64,000 nt of DNA from Acholoe squamosa (lineage: Eukaryota > Annelida > Polychaeta > Phyllodocida > Polynoidae): assembly GCA_949317995.1 (NCBI GenBank), contig OX439045.1, positions 7,621,674 to 7,685,673 of the forward strand, in the 5' to 3' direction. Below, one piece after another: positions 35,173 to 46,169 of this stretch (the first letter of the stretch is position 1; every line of letters begins with the position of its first letter). A program made the position numbers and the translations under genes. Under the pieces are notes generated by a model. That model saw only the letters and a program-made list of their open reading frames with translations, had not been told where the DNA came from and did no database searches.

Positions 35173-35610
35173 TATGGAACGCCATCCCCGCCATTAAACG
35201 ACCAATCGCAATACAATTAAACTGGGACAAATTGCACCCCTCCTCCAATCACCTCTCTTCATTCTCTTCACAATTTGTGCAGTAGCAAATAGGTCCACCG
35301 CACTATTAGCCTATCACGCACCTCCTCTCATAGACCCAGTGTTTGCTTCCCCTCCTGGGGATCTGCCACTCTTCACGGGAGCCCTGTCCGTAGTTACCCC
35401 TATTTTCGCCCATGCAGCGACCTTCTTTCCCACATCAATCTCACAAATCTACACTAATACAACTTTTATGTCATGGTCAGGGAGGTGGACTGGAAGTTTA
35501 GGCACCCCTACCAATCTTTGTTTAGTCTGTATTCTTTAGTTTAGGGGTATATTTTGATGAAACAGTGACAGCACTCTACCCAGGTAGCACAGACAGAGAC
35601 ATTGGCATAA

Positions 35611-35951
35611 GGGAATGGTCATTATTTATCAACAGGGGGGGTGTTGGGTTTTCGCGCGGAAATTTTTTACGCCCCCCCTCAATGGCAGTAAAAAACTTTT
35701 GCGCCACCCCCGTGCCAGAGGCACGGAGAGTTTTCGCGCCCCCGCCCCCTCTTTGATCTATAGTAGCGCGCGGGCTTTTTTGCTAAATAGAGGGTAAATT
35801 TTTTTAGCCCCCCCTCAAGAGAGGTCAAAATTTTTTTAGCCCCCCTCAAGAGGGGTTAAAATTTTTTATGCCCCCCCTCGAGAGGGGTCAGAATTTTTTA
35901 CGCCCCCCTCAAACCCATCACCCCCCCTGTTGATAATAAATGACCACTCCC
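35611..35951. mobile_element. G-rich MITE, copy 6 (left arm)
   Basis: It is flanked by TAA on both sides (35608-35610 and 35952-35954), with terminal GGGAATGGTCATTATTTATC and its inverse. The mirror copy is 41946-42299, so this insertion predates the inverted duplication of the arms. Confidence 0.8.
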
Positions 35952-36599
35952 TAAGGGAGTGGGGGCTTAAAAATTTCAGACCTCTCCCGAGGGCTAAAAA
36001 ACTTACCCTCTTTTGAGCAAAAAGCCTGTGCGCTACTCTAGGTCAAAGAGGGGCGCCAAAATTCTCCGTGCCTCCGGTTTGGGGGGCGGCACAAAAAATT
36101 TTGACTGTTATCGAGGGGGGGCATAAAAAATTGATATGGTCTCAATTTCATAGGATAAAGGGGAAATGATGTAAAATGCTGTCAAAAAGTCATGGAAATG
36201 TGTTTTTGATTCCTCTAGGGCCCTAGACAGGGGGCTCTCAATTAAGTCACTTGTCAATTTAAAGAAATGGCTCTTGTCTCCCTTGTCGATTTTAAGAAGT
36301 GGTCTTGTCCCCTTGTCAATTTTAAGAAGCGGTCTTGTCCCATGTCACCCAGCTCTATGTCCCTTGTCAATTTTAAGAAATGGACTTGTCCCCTTGACGA
36401 TTTTACCCATCTGGGGCCCTTCCTCTGCCCATAGATTTTGGCAATATTGCTGTCAAAGTGTTTACCGGTCCTTCTATTTATATTTGCATCGATATAATCC
36501 CATCTTACCTGTACATCCATCTGACCCTCCCTGTCTAACCCCTACATCCATCTGACCCTTCCACCTTAATACCAGTAGGCCTACATCAACCAAACAGTC

Positions 36600-36815
36600 C
36601 CCGCCTAACCCGAACATTCGCCCAACACTCCCCGCCTAACCCGAACATCCATTCAACACTCTCCGCCTGACCCCAACATCCACCCAACACTCCCCGCCTA
36701 ACCCCAACTTCCACCCAACACTCCCCGCCTAACCTGAACATCCACTATACATTCTCCGCCTACCCCGAACATCCAGCGAACACTCTCCGCCTAACCCGAA
36801 CATCCACCGAACAAG
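36600..36815 (+). repeat. 31-bp minisatellite (left arm)
   Basis: About seven units of roughly 31 bp, each with CAACACTCCCCGCCTAACC and ending in AACATCCAC. Mirrored at 41060-41285. Confidence 0.8.
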
Positions 36816-36921
36816 AATCGATTCAAGAGTTAAGGGGAGGGGGACATAAAAAAATTAGACCCCTCCTGATCTGCAGGCTGGATCAGGCTGATGGGGGTCT
36901 AAAAAAAATTGAAGGTTCTAA

Positions 36922-37310
36922 GGGAGTGATCATTATCTAAAAACTTAGTGACGAAAATCGTGCGCAAACGTGCCCTTTTAATAGTAAATGCGCAAGGTTT
37001 TCCACTGAAAACAGGTGAAATTATTTTGACCCCCCCATAAGAGGGGTTGAAAGAATTCTACTTGGGGGTTTGAGGGGGGCCTAAAAAAATTTGACCACTC
37101 TTGAGGTGGGAATAAAAAAATATTCCCCCTTTTTAGCAAAAAAGCCAGCGCGCAACTTTAGATCAAAGAGGGGCGCGAAAATTCTCCGCGCCTCTGGTGT
37201 GGGGGGGGCGCAAAAAATTTTGACTGCCGTCAAGGGGGGGGTGTAAAAAATTTCTGCGCATCTGGGCAAAAACCCACCACCCCCCCTGTTGATAAATAAT
37301 GACCACTCCC
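36922..37310. mobile_element. G-rich MITE, copy 7 (left arm, composite)
   Basis: It starts GGGAGTGATCATTATCTA and ends GTTGATAAATAATGACCACT CCC. The two ends come from slightly different subfamilies, so it may be a fusion of two copies. Mirrored at 40512-40943. Confidence 0.65.
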
Positions 37311-37839
37311 TTAAGGTGTCACCACCCCAAAAGCCTTGTGGCCATCCAAAAATCACATGTCTTCCACCTTTGACCTTAAAAATTCTCACAGTGCTTAGCA
37401 ACCTACACCATACTAAACATAGTCAGGCTAGATTTTGCTCAAATTGTCATGGTAACCAGGTAGTGATTTTTGCATAGTGAGGCCTGATCAGCGCATGAAT
37501 ACACATCAGGACCCTTTCACCCCCATAAACTTCCACTGAATTTATGTTTTGAACGAAAAATATTCTGGGACTATTGAAACACTCCTACTCATCATTCTGA
37601 TACCAAATAACAATGGGTTTGGCCTCTCTTTCTCTCCCCTTGGGGCCAAATTCCTCAAAATAACTAAGTTCAGAAGGAACTATTCGACCAGTAATCCCGG
37701 AAGTGGTCTGATTTAGGGTGGTGACACCATAAACAGACCCTGCCAACTCTTCCAGCATCAGTCCTTCCACACTGCCCATGGGGGATTCGTGAGAGGCGGT
37801 CGGTGGCCTACACTGTAGTCGTACATTTCCAGTACTTGG

Positions 37840-38130
37840 AGCCACAGGGCCACCTGAACCTAAGGCTCCTCAAATGCCTTAACCCATTTCAAGGCTGGAT
37901 GGTTGGTCCTTATCTGCACATGCCTACCGAGTAAATAGTGCCAGAAGCGCTTCAATCCGAAGATGATGACCGAGAGCTCCCACCAGGTGACATAATAGTT
38001 GCATTCCAGTTTGGTGAGGGTTATGCTGGCTTACGACAGCACCACTTCCCTCTCGCTCTGCTGCTGGGATAGGAAGGCCTCCAGCCTGGTATTCGAGGCA
38101 TCAGTATCTAACAAGATCCATCCCTCCTCC
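37840..38130 (-). mobile_element. Ty3/Gypsy RNase H fossil (left arm)
   Basis: On the minus strand the sequence reads like the RNase H domain of a Ty3/Gypsy polymerase, with a LLDTDASN box and a later WRELLAIIFRLKRFWHYLLG stretch. It is an isolated, broken fragment without LTRs, old enough to have decayed. A mirror copy lies in the right arm. Confidence 0.7.
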
Positions 38131-39620
38131 TGGGGAATTCCTAGTATCACTCCCTAGGTCACTCACACACTGCTACCAGCCTCCCAGATCACTCGCAACC
38201 TCCTGCTGGCCTTCCTAGGATACTCGCACACTGTCGCCGTAGCCCCTAGATCACTGGCAACCTCACACCAGACCCCCTAGATCACTCACACATTGCCGCG
38301 AACCCCCTGGATCACTTGCATCCTCCCACTAAACACACTAGGTCACTCACACCTCCCACTGGACCCCTAGGATGCTCGCACACTGCTGCCTGCCCTAAAT
38401 CACTCACAACCTCCTGCTGGCCACCCTATGACACTGCTGTGTAGCTCCTAGACCACTTGCAACCTTCCACGAGACCCTGTAGATCACTTAGGATATCCCA
38501 TCTGACCCCCGAGGTCACTTGCATACTGCCGGCAGACCCCCAGGTCACTCACACACTGTCCCCATACCCACTGCATCACGCGCACACTGCCGCTGGCCCC
38601 CCTAGATCACTTGCAACCTGCTGCCGCCCCCCCTAGGACAATCGCACACTGCCGCCGGCCCCCCTAGAATACTCACACACTGCTGCTGGTCCCCCTAGAT
38701 TACTCACCCACTGCTGCCACACCACCTAGATCACTCCCAACCTGCCGCAGGCACCCATAGACCATTCACAACCTCCTACCGCACCCATAGGACAATCCCA
38801 ACCTGCCCCAAGACCCCCTAGGTCACTCTCAATTTGCCACTGGTCCTCCTAGATCACTGGCGCATTGCAGCTGGCCCCCCTTGATCATGTGCATACTGCC
38901 CAAGACCTCTCAGATCACCTGCAACCTGCCAGTAGACTCCCTAGGTCATTGAGTGACCTATTGAGTCTGGCTGCATGTTGCAAGTGACCTAGGGTTTCTG
39001 GTGGGAGGTTGTGAGTGATCTAGGGGGTCCATTTGGACACTGCAAGTGAACTAGAGGGTAGAACTAGGGGGTTCAAGTGATCTAGGGGTTTCAGCGGCAG
39101 TGTGTGAGTATCCTAGGGGGGCCGGCGGCAGTGTGCGATTGTCCTAGGGGGGAGGGGCGGCAGCAGGTTGCAAGTGATCTCGGGGGGCCAGCGGCAGTGT
39201 GCGAGTGATGCAGTGGGTATGGGGACAGTGTGCGAGTGACCTGGGGGTCTGCCGGCAGTATGCAAGTGAATTGGGGGTCAGATGGGATATCCCAAGTGAT
39301 CTACAGGTTCTCGTGGAAGGTTGCAAGTGGTCTAGGAGCTAACCAGCAGTGTCCTAGGGTGGCCAGTAGGAGGTTGCGAGTGATTTAGGGCAGGCAGCAG
39401 TGTGCGAGCATCCTAGGGGTCCAGTGGGAGGTTGCAAGTGACCTAGGGTGTTTGTGTCCAGGGGGTTCGCGGCAATATGTGAGTGATCTAGGGGGTCTGG
39501 TGTGAGGTTGCCAGTAATCTAGGGGCTATGGAGACAGTGCGCGAGTATCCTAGGAAGGCCAGCAGGAGGTTGCGAGTGATCTGGGAGGCTGGTAGCAGTT
39601 TGGGAGTGACCTAGGGAATG
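38130..39620. repeat. Central minisatellite spanning the palindrome centre
   Basis: Degenerate units of about 30-37 bp based on CTAGATCACTCGCACACTGC and GCCGGCCCCC run up to about 38950. Their inverse form (GTGTGCGAGTGATCTAGGGG) runs from there to about 39620. The array changes strand at the centre of the foldback element. Confidence 0.8.
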
Positions 39621-39639
39621 ATACGAGGATTCCCCAAGA

Positions 39640-39970
39640 GGAGGGACGGATCTTGTTAGATACTGATGCCTCGAATACCAGGCTGGAGGCCTTCCTGTCC
39701 CAGCGGCAGAGCGAGAGGGAAGTGGTGCTGTCATAAGCCAGCATAACCCTCACCAAACTGGAATGCAACTATAATGTCACCTGGCGGGAGCTCTTGGCCA
39801 TCATCTTCAGACTGAAGCGCTTCTGGCACTATTTACTCGGTAGGCATGTGCAGATAAGGACCAACCATGCAGCCTTGAAATGGGTTAAGGCATTTAAGGA
39901 GCCTTAGGTTCAGGTGGCCCTGTGGCTCCAAGTACTGGACATTTATAGCTACAGTGTAGAGCCCCGACTG
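39640..39970 (+). mobile_element. Ty3/Gypsy RNase H fossil (right arm)
   Basis: Plus-strand mirror of the fossil at 37840-38130, with the same DTDASN and ELLAIIFRLKRFWHY stretches. Broken, with a few interruptions. Confidence 0.75.
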
Positions 39971-40511
39971 CCTCTCATGAATCCCCCATGGGCAGTGTGG
40001 AAGGACTGATGTTGGAAGAGTTGGCAGGGTCTGTTTATGGTGTCACTACCCTAAGTTGGACCACTTCCGGGTTTACTGGCCGAATAGTCCCTTCTGAACT
40101 TAGTTATTTTGGGAAATTTGGCCCCAAGGGGAGGGAAAGAGGGGCCAAACCCATTGTTATTTGGTATCAGAATGATGAGTAGGAGTGTTTCAATAGTCCC
40201 AGAATATTTTTTGTTCAAAACATAAATTCAGTGGAAGTTTATGGGGGTGAAAGGGTCCTGATGTGTATTCATGCGCTGATCAGGCCTCACTATGCAAAAA
40301 TCACTACCTGGTTACCATGGCAATTTGAGTAAAATCTAGCCTGACTATGTTTATGTGGACCTATCTTATTTTTTTCTCCATTTCATAAGCTAAAATATGG
40401 TGTAGGTTGCTAAGCACTGTGAGAATTTTAAGTAATTTTAATATCAGGTCAAAGGTGGAAGACATCTGACTTTTGGATGGCCACAAGGCTTTTGGGGTGG
40501 TGACACCTTAA

Positions 40512-40943
40512 GGGAGTGGTCATTATTTATCAACAGGGGGGGCCAGTGGGTTTTTGCGCGGATGCGCAGAAATTTTTTTTCTACCCCCCCTCGATGGCAG
40601 TCAAAATTTTTTGCGCCCCCCCGCACCAGAGGCGCGGAGAATTTTCGCGCCCCTCTTTGATCTATAGTTGCGCACTGGCTTTTTTGCTAAAAATAGGGTA
40701 TATTTTTTTAGTCCCCCCCCTCAAGAGTGGTTAAATTTTTTTTAGCCCCCTCGGGAGGGGTCTGAATTTTTTACGCCCCCCTCATACCCACCAGCCCCCC
40801 CAGGTAGAATTTTTTCAACCCCTCTGATGGGGGGGTCAAAATAATTTCACCTGTTTTCAGTGGAAAAACTTGTGCATTTACTATCAAAAGGGCACGTTTG
40901 CGCGCGATATTCGTCACTAAGTTGTTAGATAATGATCACTCCC
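40512..40943. mobile_element. G-rich MITE, copy 8 (right arm, composite)
   Basis: Mirror of 36922-37310. Begins TAA-GGGAGTGGTCATTATTTATC and ends GATAATGATCACTCCC followed by TTA. Confidence 0.65.
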
Positions 40944-41059
40944 TTAGAAGCACCAAATTTTTTTAGACCCCGATCAGCCTGATCCAGTCCCAGCCTGCAG
41001 ATCAGGAGGGGTCTCATTATTTTATGTCCCCCTCCTGTTAACTCTTGAATTGATTCTTG

Positions 41060-41285
41060 TTCGGCAGATGTTCGGGTTAGGCGGGGAGTGTCGGGTGGAT
41101 GTCCGGGTCAGGCGGAGAGTGTTGGGTGGATGTTGGGATTAGGCGGGGAGTGTTGGGTGGATGTTGGGGGTAGGGGGAGAGTGTTGGGTGGATGTTGGGG
41201 TCAGGCGGAGAGTGTTGGATGGATGTTCGGGTTAGGCGGGGAGTGTTGGGCGAATGTTCGGGTTAGGCGGGGACTGTTCGGTTGA
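41060..41285 (-). repeat. 31-bp minisatellite (right arm)
   Basis: Units with GGCGGGGAGTGTTGGGTGGA, the inverse of the array at 36600-36815. The array is expanded slightly differently in the two arms. Confidence 0.8.
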
Positions 41286-41945
41286 TGTAGGCCTACTGGT
41301 ATTAAGGTGGAAGGGTCAGATGGATGTAGGGGTTAGACGGGGAGGGTCAGATGGATGTACACGTAAGATGGGATTATATCGATGCAAAATATAAATAGAA
41401 GTACCGGTAAACCCTTTGACAGCAATATTGCCAAAATCTATGGGCAGAGGAAGGGCCCCAGACGGGTAAAATCCACAAGGGGACAAGTCCATTTCTTAAA
41501 ATTGACAAGGGACATAGAGCTGGGTGACATGGGACAAGACCGCTTCTTAAAATTGACAAGGGGACAAGACCACTTCTTAAAATCGACAAGGGGACAAGAG
41601 CCATTTCTTTAAATTGACAAGTGACTTGAGAGCCCCGTGTCTAGGGCCCTAGAGGAAACAAAAATGCATTTCCGTGACTTTTTGACAGCATTTTACATCA
41701 TTTCCCCTTTATCCTATGAAATTGAGACCATATCAATTTTTTATGCCCCCCCTCGATGACAGTCAAAATTTTTTGCGCCCCCCCCAAACAGAATTTTGCG
41801 CCCCTCTTTGACCTAGAGTAGTGCACAGGATTTTTGCTCAAAAGAGGGTAAGTTTTTTAAGCCCCCCGCCTCAAGAGGGGCCAAAATTTTGTTAGCCCCT
41901 CCCCCCTCGGGAGAGGTCTGAAATTTTTACGCCCCCACTCCCTTA

Positions 41946-42299
41946 GGGAGTGGTCATTTATTATCAACAAGGGGGGTGGTGGGTTTGAGGGGGGACGTAA
42001 AAAATTCTGACCCCTCTCGAGGGGGGGGGCTTAAAAAATTTTAACCCCTCTCGAGGGGGGCTAAAAAAATTTTGACCTCTCTTGAGGGGGGGCTAAAAAA
42101 TTTTACCCTCTATTTAGCAAAAAAACCGCGCGCTACTATAGATCAAAGAGGGGGCGGGGGCGCGAAAACTCTCCGTGCCTCCGGCAAGGGGGGGGTGCAA
42201 AAGTTTTTTACTGCCATCGAGGGGGGGCGAAAAAAATTTCCGCGCATCCGCGCGAAAACCCAACACCCCCCCCCCTGTTGATAAATAATGATCATTCCC
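41946..42299. mobile_element. G-rich MITE, copy 9 (right arm)
   Basis: Mirror of 35611-35951, flanked by TTA on both sides. Confidence 0.75.
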
Positions 42300-42551
42300 T
42301 TATGCCAATGTCTCTGTGCTACCTGGGTAGAGTGCTGTCTTTGTTTCATCAAAATATACCCCTAAACTAAAGAATACAGACTAAACAAAGATTGGTAGGG
42401 GTGCCTTAACTTCCAGTCCACCTCCCTGACTATGACATAAAAGTTGTATTAGTGTAGATTTGTGAGATTGATGTGGGAAAGAAGGTCGCTGAATGGGCGA
42501 AAATAGGGGTAACTGCGGACAGGGCTCCCGTGAAGAGTGGCAGATCCCGGC

Positions 42552-43528
42552 TTGATCCCCCAGCCCTGTCTCTGTCACGGCCGGCAGGACCGGGGTGCCG
42601 GGACCGGGGTCACGACAGTAAACACTTGTTGGTAAAACCAAGATTCTGATGTTTCTACTGGGCAGATCAATGTCAAACTAGTGCCAAATTAACGGGGAAT
42701 TATTCCTCTTTTGGCGGGACACCCCTTGGTTTACAAAAACTGTACCCCTTTTGATGTGTTGCCTCTTAAAAAATTGGGGAAAAATGACCAAAATGTGCCT
42801 CTTTTTCATTGAAAGGTTTGAAGAATGGGTTCACTTTTTAGACCTAAATGCCTACCCCTTTTAGCCCAAAATGGCCAAAAATGTACCCCTTTTAAGGGAT
42901 CCGGCCATACCTGCCCACTAACCCCAAAAGGTACCCCTTTCCCTCTACTTTTAGTACGCACATGGTTAGGGAGTGGTCATTATTTATCAACAGGGGGGGT
43001 GTGGTGGGTTTCGCGCGGATGCGCGAAAATTTTTTACGCCCCCCCCTCGACGGCAGTAAAAAAAATTTGCGCCCCCCCCCCCCGCGCCGGAGGCGCGGAG
43101 AGTTTTCGCGACCCCTCTTTGATCTATAGTAGCGCGCGGGCTTTTTTGCTAAAAAGAGGGTAAATTTTTTTAGCCCCCCCCCTCAAGAGGGGTCAAAATT
43201 TTTTTAGCCCCCCCCCCTCGAGAGGGGTCAGAATTTTTTACGCCCCCCCTCAAACCCACCACCCCCCCCTGTTGATAATAAATGACCACTCCCTTACTAT
43301 AGTTCATATAGGGAGTGCCCTACGACACTAAACACTTGTTGGTAAAACCAAGATTCTGATGTTTCTACTGGGCAGATCAATGTCAAACTAGTGCCAAATT
43401 AATGGGGATTTATTCCTCTTTTGGCCTGACACATTATTTATCTTCATAAAAGTATCAATCTCATAATTTGAATGGGGAAAGTCAGCACAAGTTTGCAGCT
43501 CTGAGCTGTGTCCACGGAACATGGCTGT
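42552..43528. other. Right-arm-only insertion in the foldback element
   Basis: About 975 bp absent from the left arm. It contains a G-rich MITE (42969-43293) and two direct copies of a ~110-bp segment starting AAACACTTGTTGGTAAAACC, at 42616 and 43329. ACCCCTTTT words recur at 42720-42945. Confidence 0.7.
42969..43293. mobile_element. G-rich MITE, copy 10
   Basis: Clean copy: TTA-GGGAGTGGTCATTATTTATC at the left, its inverse and TTA at the right. It sits inside the right-arm-only insertion, so it is a later arrival than copies 6 and 9. Confidence 0.8.
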
Positions 43529-43730
43529 GAGGGGAAGCAAACACCCATTGGCAAACACTGGCTCTATGAGAGGAGGTGCGTGATTGGCTAATAGTGTGGT
43601 GGACCTATTTGCTACTGCACAAATTGTGAAGGGAATGAAGAGAGGTGATTGGAGGAGGGGTGCAATTTGTCCCAATTTAATTGTATTGTGGTTGGTCGTT
43701 TAATGGCGGGGATGGCGTTCCATAGGATGG

Positions 43731-44780
43731 TTTAATCGTGCTATGGATGAAATTATGGATGAACAATATGAATGCACAATATTAGGAATTGTTCCACTAT
43801 TGATGATGACGTCACTTCCGGTAACACACCAAAGTGTACGCATTTAGGACTTGGAGGGCTGTGATTGGTCTATATTAGAGTTCAAAATCATTGCAAACTT
43901 TTAAATAAAGCATAGATAAAATGTTTAACCTGTTGTGATTCAGAATATATGGAGTACAAGGGACAGCTCCTTTGCCTAGGATCCCAAAATATTTATTTTA
44001 AAAAAGTTTGGGAATTATCACTAATTGTGTGCAGAAAAGGCCAAAATGGGGATGGGTTCAAACATATGCTCGTACAGAAAAACTGGGTTGGTGAACGACG
44101 TCTGGATCTGGCACCCAGAGAGGGGGAAAATATGCCTCTTCATGATTTTGAGTGATTTGAAGTGTTTGAAAGGTGAAATTCCACTTTTACGGGTGCATGA
44201 GTTACATTAAATTATAGTGCAGAATGTTTTGGTGGTCCGATACCATTAGGTGGCTGTTGTTTTGATTCACATATACACTTTTAGATGGCACCACCACGCT
44301 GATGTGACAGTTCAGTTACCCATCACTAGATGGCAGCACTATGAGCTGATGTTCTATGAGCCTGTACTAGGGTTACAATGAGGGTTCTGAGGGGTACTTT
44401 TTGGGGCCTATGTACGAGTCCTCGAGGGCCCTTGACTAGGGTACCTTTTTAGGCATCTTTTGGGCAAAAGGGGCAGTTTTTTAGACCAAACTAGTGCCTT
44501 CGGGGGATAACCTGCATAGCCTATATGACGCTTTGGGGCCTGCAGGTTACATGGACGTAAATGCTGCCCTCTCGTGAGTCATATGGTATTCAGGCCTGCA
44601 CTGAAGGTGATCTGGGTGCTGATTGGCTTAGAAATCATATGCAAGAAATATTGGTAAAATTATGAAAAAAAATCACAAGTGACCCCAAATAGTTCCTAAA
44701 TGGAACAGTAGATGAGTTTTTATATTATGCCAAGGTTTGGGGATTTTATCAGGTCTGCAAATGTTCATCTGGCCAATGTA
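43731..44780. other. No gene seen
   Basis: AT-rich sequence with a CRE-like TGACGTCA near 43808. No splice-supported coding sequence was found. Confidence 0.4.
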
Positions 44781-44913
44781 GGCTTTGAGGCCCAAAATAG
44801 GGTAGAATGGCACTTGCTGTACGTATCGCTCCCTTAGTTAAGATTTTCAGGGTTAAGCCTATCCTATATTCTAACACATTGTGTGTGAGAGATGGTTTAA
44901 TCTCGCTACGGTC
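44781..44913 (+). repeat. Unoccupied relative of the foldback insertion site
   Basis: It aligns with 35060-35172 on the left part, and its continuation GATGGTTTAATC matches the sequence right after the foldback element (43726). The homology crosses the insertion point without the 8.55-kb element. Confidence 0.7.
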
Positions 44914-45298
44914 GAAAATATTACCAACAAACATTACGGGGGGCTGTTTTTGTGTGTTATGCTATATAGAAACATAGAGGAAATGGAATTAGTTCCACGT
45001 AACCTGCAAGGGTGGTCTGGGGAGGGGGGAGGGGTGTTTTAGGCAGTCCATCATACATCTGCACCAGCGTGGGAAAAGACAGCAGGGAGCGTCTGATTGA
45101 CCTATATCACCAGGGCGCCATGGCTACCTCACTATGTAGTTACGTAACACTCCCCGCAGATTCTCTTGAAGGCACTGACTGGGAAGTTTAGGCTCAGAAT
45201 TATCAACCATTACTACCTATTCCATCTTTTCATTCCTAAAGGCTATTATGATGTGAATATATGGTTTGGATGTATGCATTTTTTAACAACTAATCTGT

Positions 45299-45715
45299 TG
45301 TAGGGGCACGGTTTAGTAATAGTGTTTATGGCTTACGGGTTGCCTAGGTTCTGAGTGGAGCGGCCTTTCGGGTTGAGAGCCTGGTACGCCTGGCGGGCGG
45401 TGGCAGCACCGCCCTCTGGGCTGCGTGGGTTAAACACAAGAGGTCGCCACCCAACCCCTGTGGCTATATAATAGTCGGGTTGGAACCTAGGACGAGAGAA
45501 TCCTACCGGATTCCATAGGAATAACATCAGAACGTACTGACTCCGAGATCTTACCTGGTAGTCATAAATCCGAGCTTTCCGAACAACCTCTTGACCATAC
45601 GGAATCTATTTAGCTCCCTGTAACTTAGGATACTGAATAAATACTTGTTGCCTTTTGAAACCGGATATACTCGTATTCGTGATCCTTTCTGAACCATCGA
45701 CGGTCATACATTACA
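45299..45715 (+). repeat. 5' LTR (417 bp)
   Basis: Starts TG, ends CA. It contains a TATA-like TATATAAT at 45465-45472 and a poly(A) signal AATAAA at 45636-45641, in the order expected for U3-R-U5. Confidence 0.9.
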
Positions 45716-46169
45716 CTGGTGCCGTGACCAGGATTCGGTTTTCAGAAGTGCGCAGCCCTGTCTGAACAAGACGAGAATCAGTATCCGGAAGGTGGGTCCC
45801 CGGGAAGCCATGGTGCCCCGGGCCTAGCCTATCAGGAATATAGGGATCCATCTCGGAATGAGGCCGAGACATTGGATTCCGAAAGTGAGGTTTCTACGAT
45901 AGGGTTGGACGTTACAACTGACGACCATCCGATAGCGCCGGCTAACCAAACCGCGCCTAACATAAGATCATCAGACTTATTGAGAGATGGGGATTTCAGT
46001 AGTCCCATCACTCTGGCCCAAGTACCCGGCAGTGAACCACGAGGACGGGGAAGAGATCCGATTCACCTTGTGCCATTAGCTGGTCAAGGAGTTTTTTTTT
46101 AACCACCTAAATACGGCACTCCTTTCTGAATCCATTTTCAATCCCGGTGGATCCAGTCAACCGGCTCCT
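45716..46169 (+). other. Leader with primer-binding site
   Basis: CTGGTGCCGTGACCAGG directly follows the LTR and is placed as a tRNA primer-binding site. The tRNA cannot be named by eye. A short open stretch (45872-46102) lies before the Gag-like region. Confidence 0.6.

Larger units (their letters stand above)
35173..38950 (+). repeat. Left arm of the foldback element
   Basis: About 3.78 kb, the inverse of 38952-43724 minus a right-arm insertion. Compared by eye, long stretches agree at roughly nine bases in ten or better, so the arms are neither fresh nor very old. Confidence 0.8.
35173..43724. mobile_element. 8.55-kb foldback element
   Basis: The left end (TATGGAACGCCATCCCCGCC at 35173) returns as its inverse at 43705-43724, and the match carries on inward with few mismatches. 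The two arms run to a centre near 38951 (AGGTCATTGAGTGACCT). The target duplication is GGATGG on both sides. The host repeat around it exists unoccupied at about 44781-44913. From the outside in, each arm holds unique sequence, a G-rich MITE, GACAAG-rich sequence, a 31-bp minisatellite, a second G-rich MITE, a spacer, a decayed Ty3/Gypsy RNase H fossil and a central minisatellite. The right arm has about 975 extra bp. No transposase is visible, so it is probably non-autonomous, moved by an enzyme encoded elsewhere. The design recalls the foldback and TU elements described from flies and sea urchins. Confidence 0.8.
38952..43724 (-). repeat. Right arm of the foldback element
   Basis: Inverse of the left arm. 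It carries about 975 bp at 42552-43528 that have no partner in the left arm; the match resumes with GAGGGGAAGCAAACAC near 43531. Confidence 0.8.

Noticed and set aside
35565-35797. Similar short frames starting VIIYQQGG at several sites
   Set aside because: They are translations of the G-rich MITE ends, not conserved proteins.
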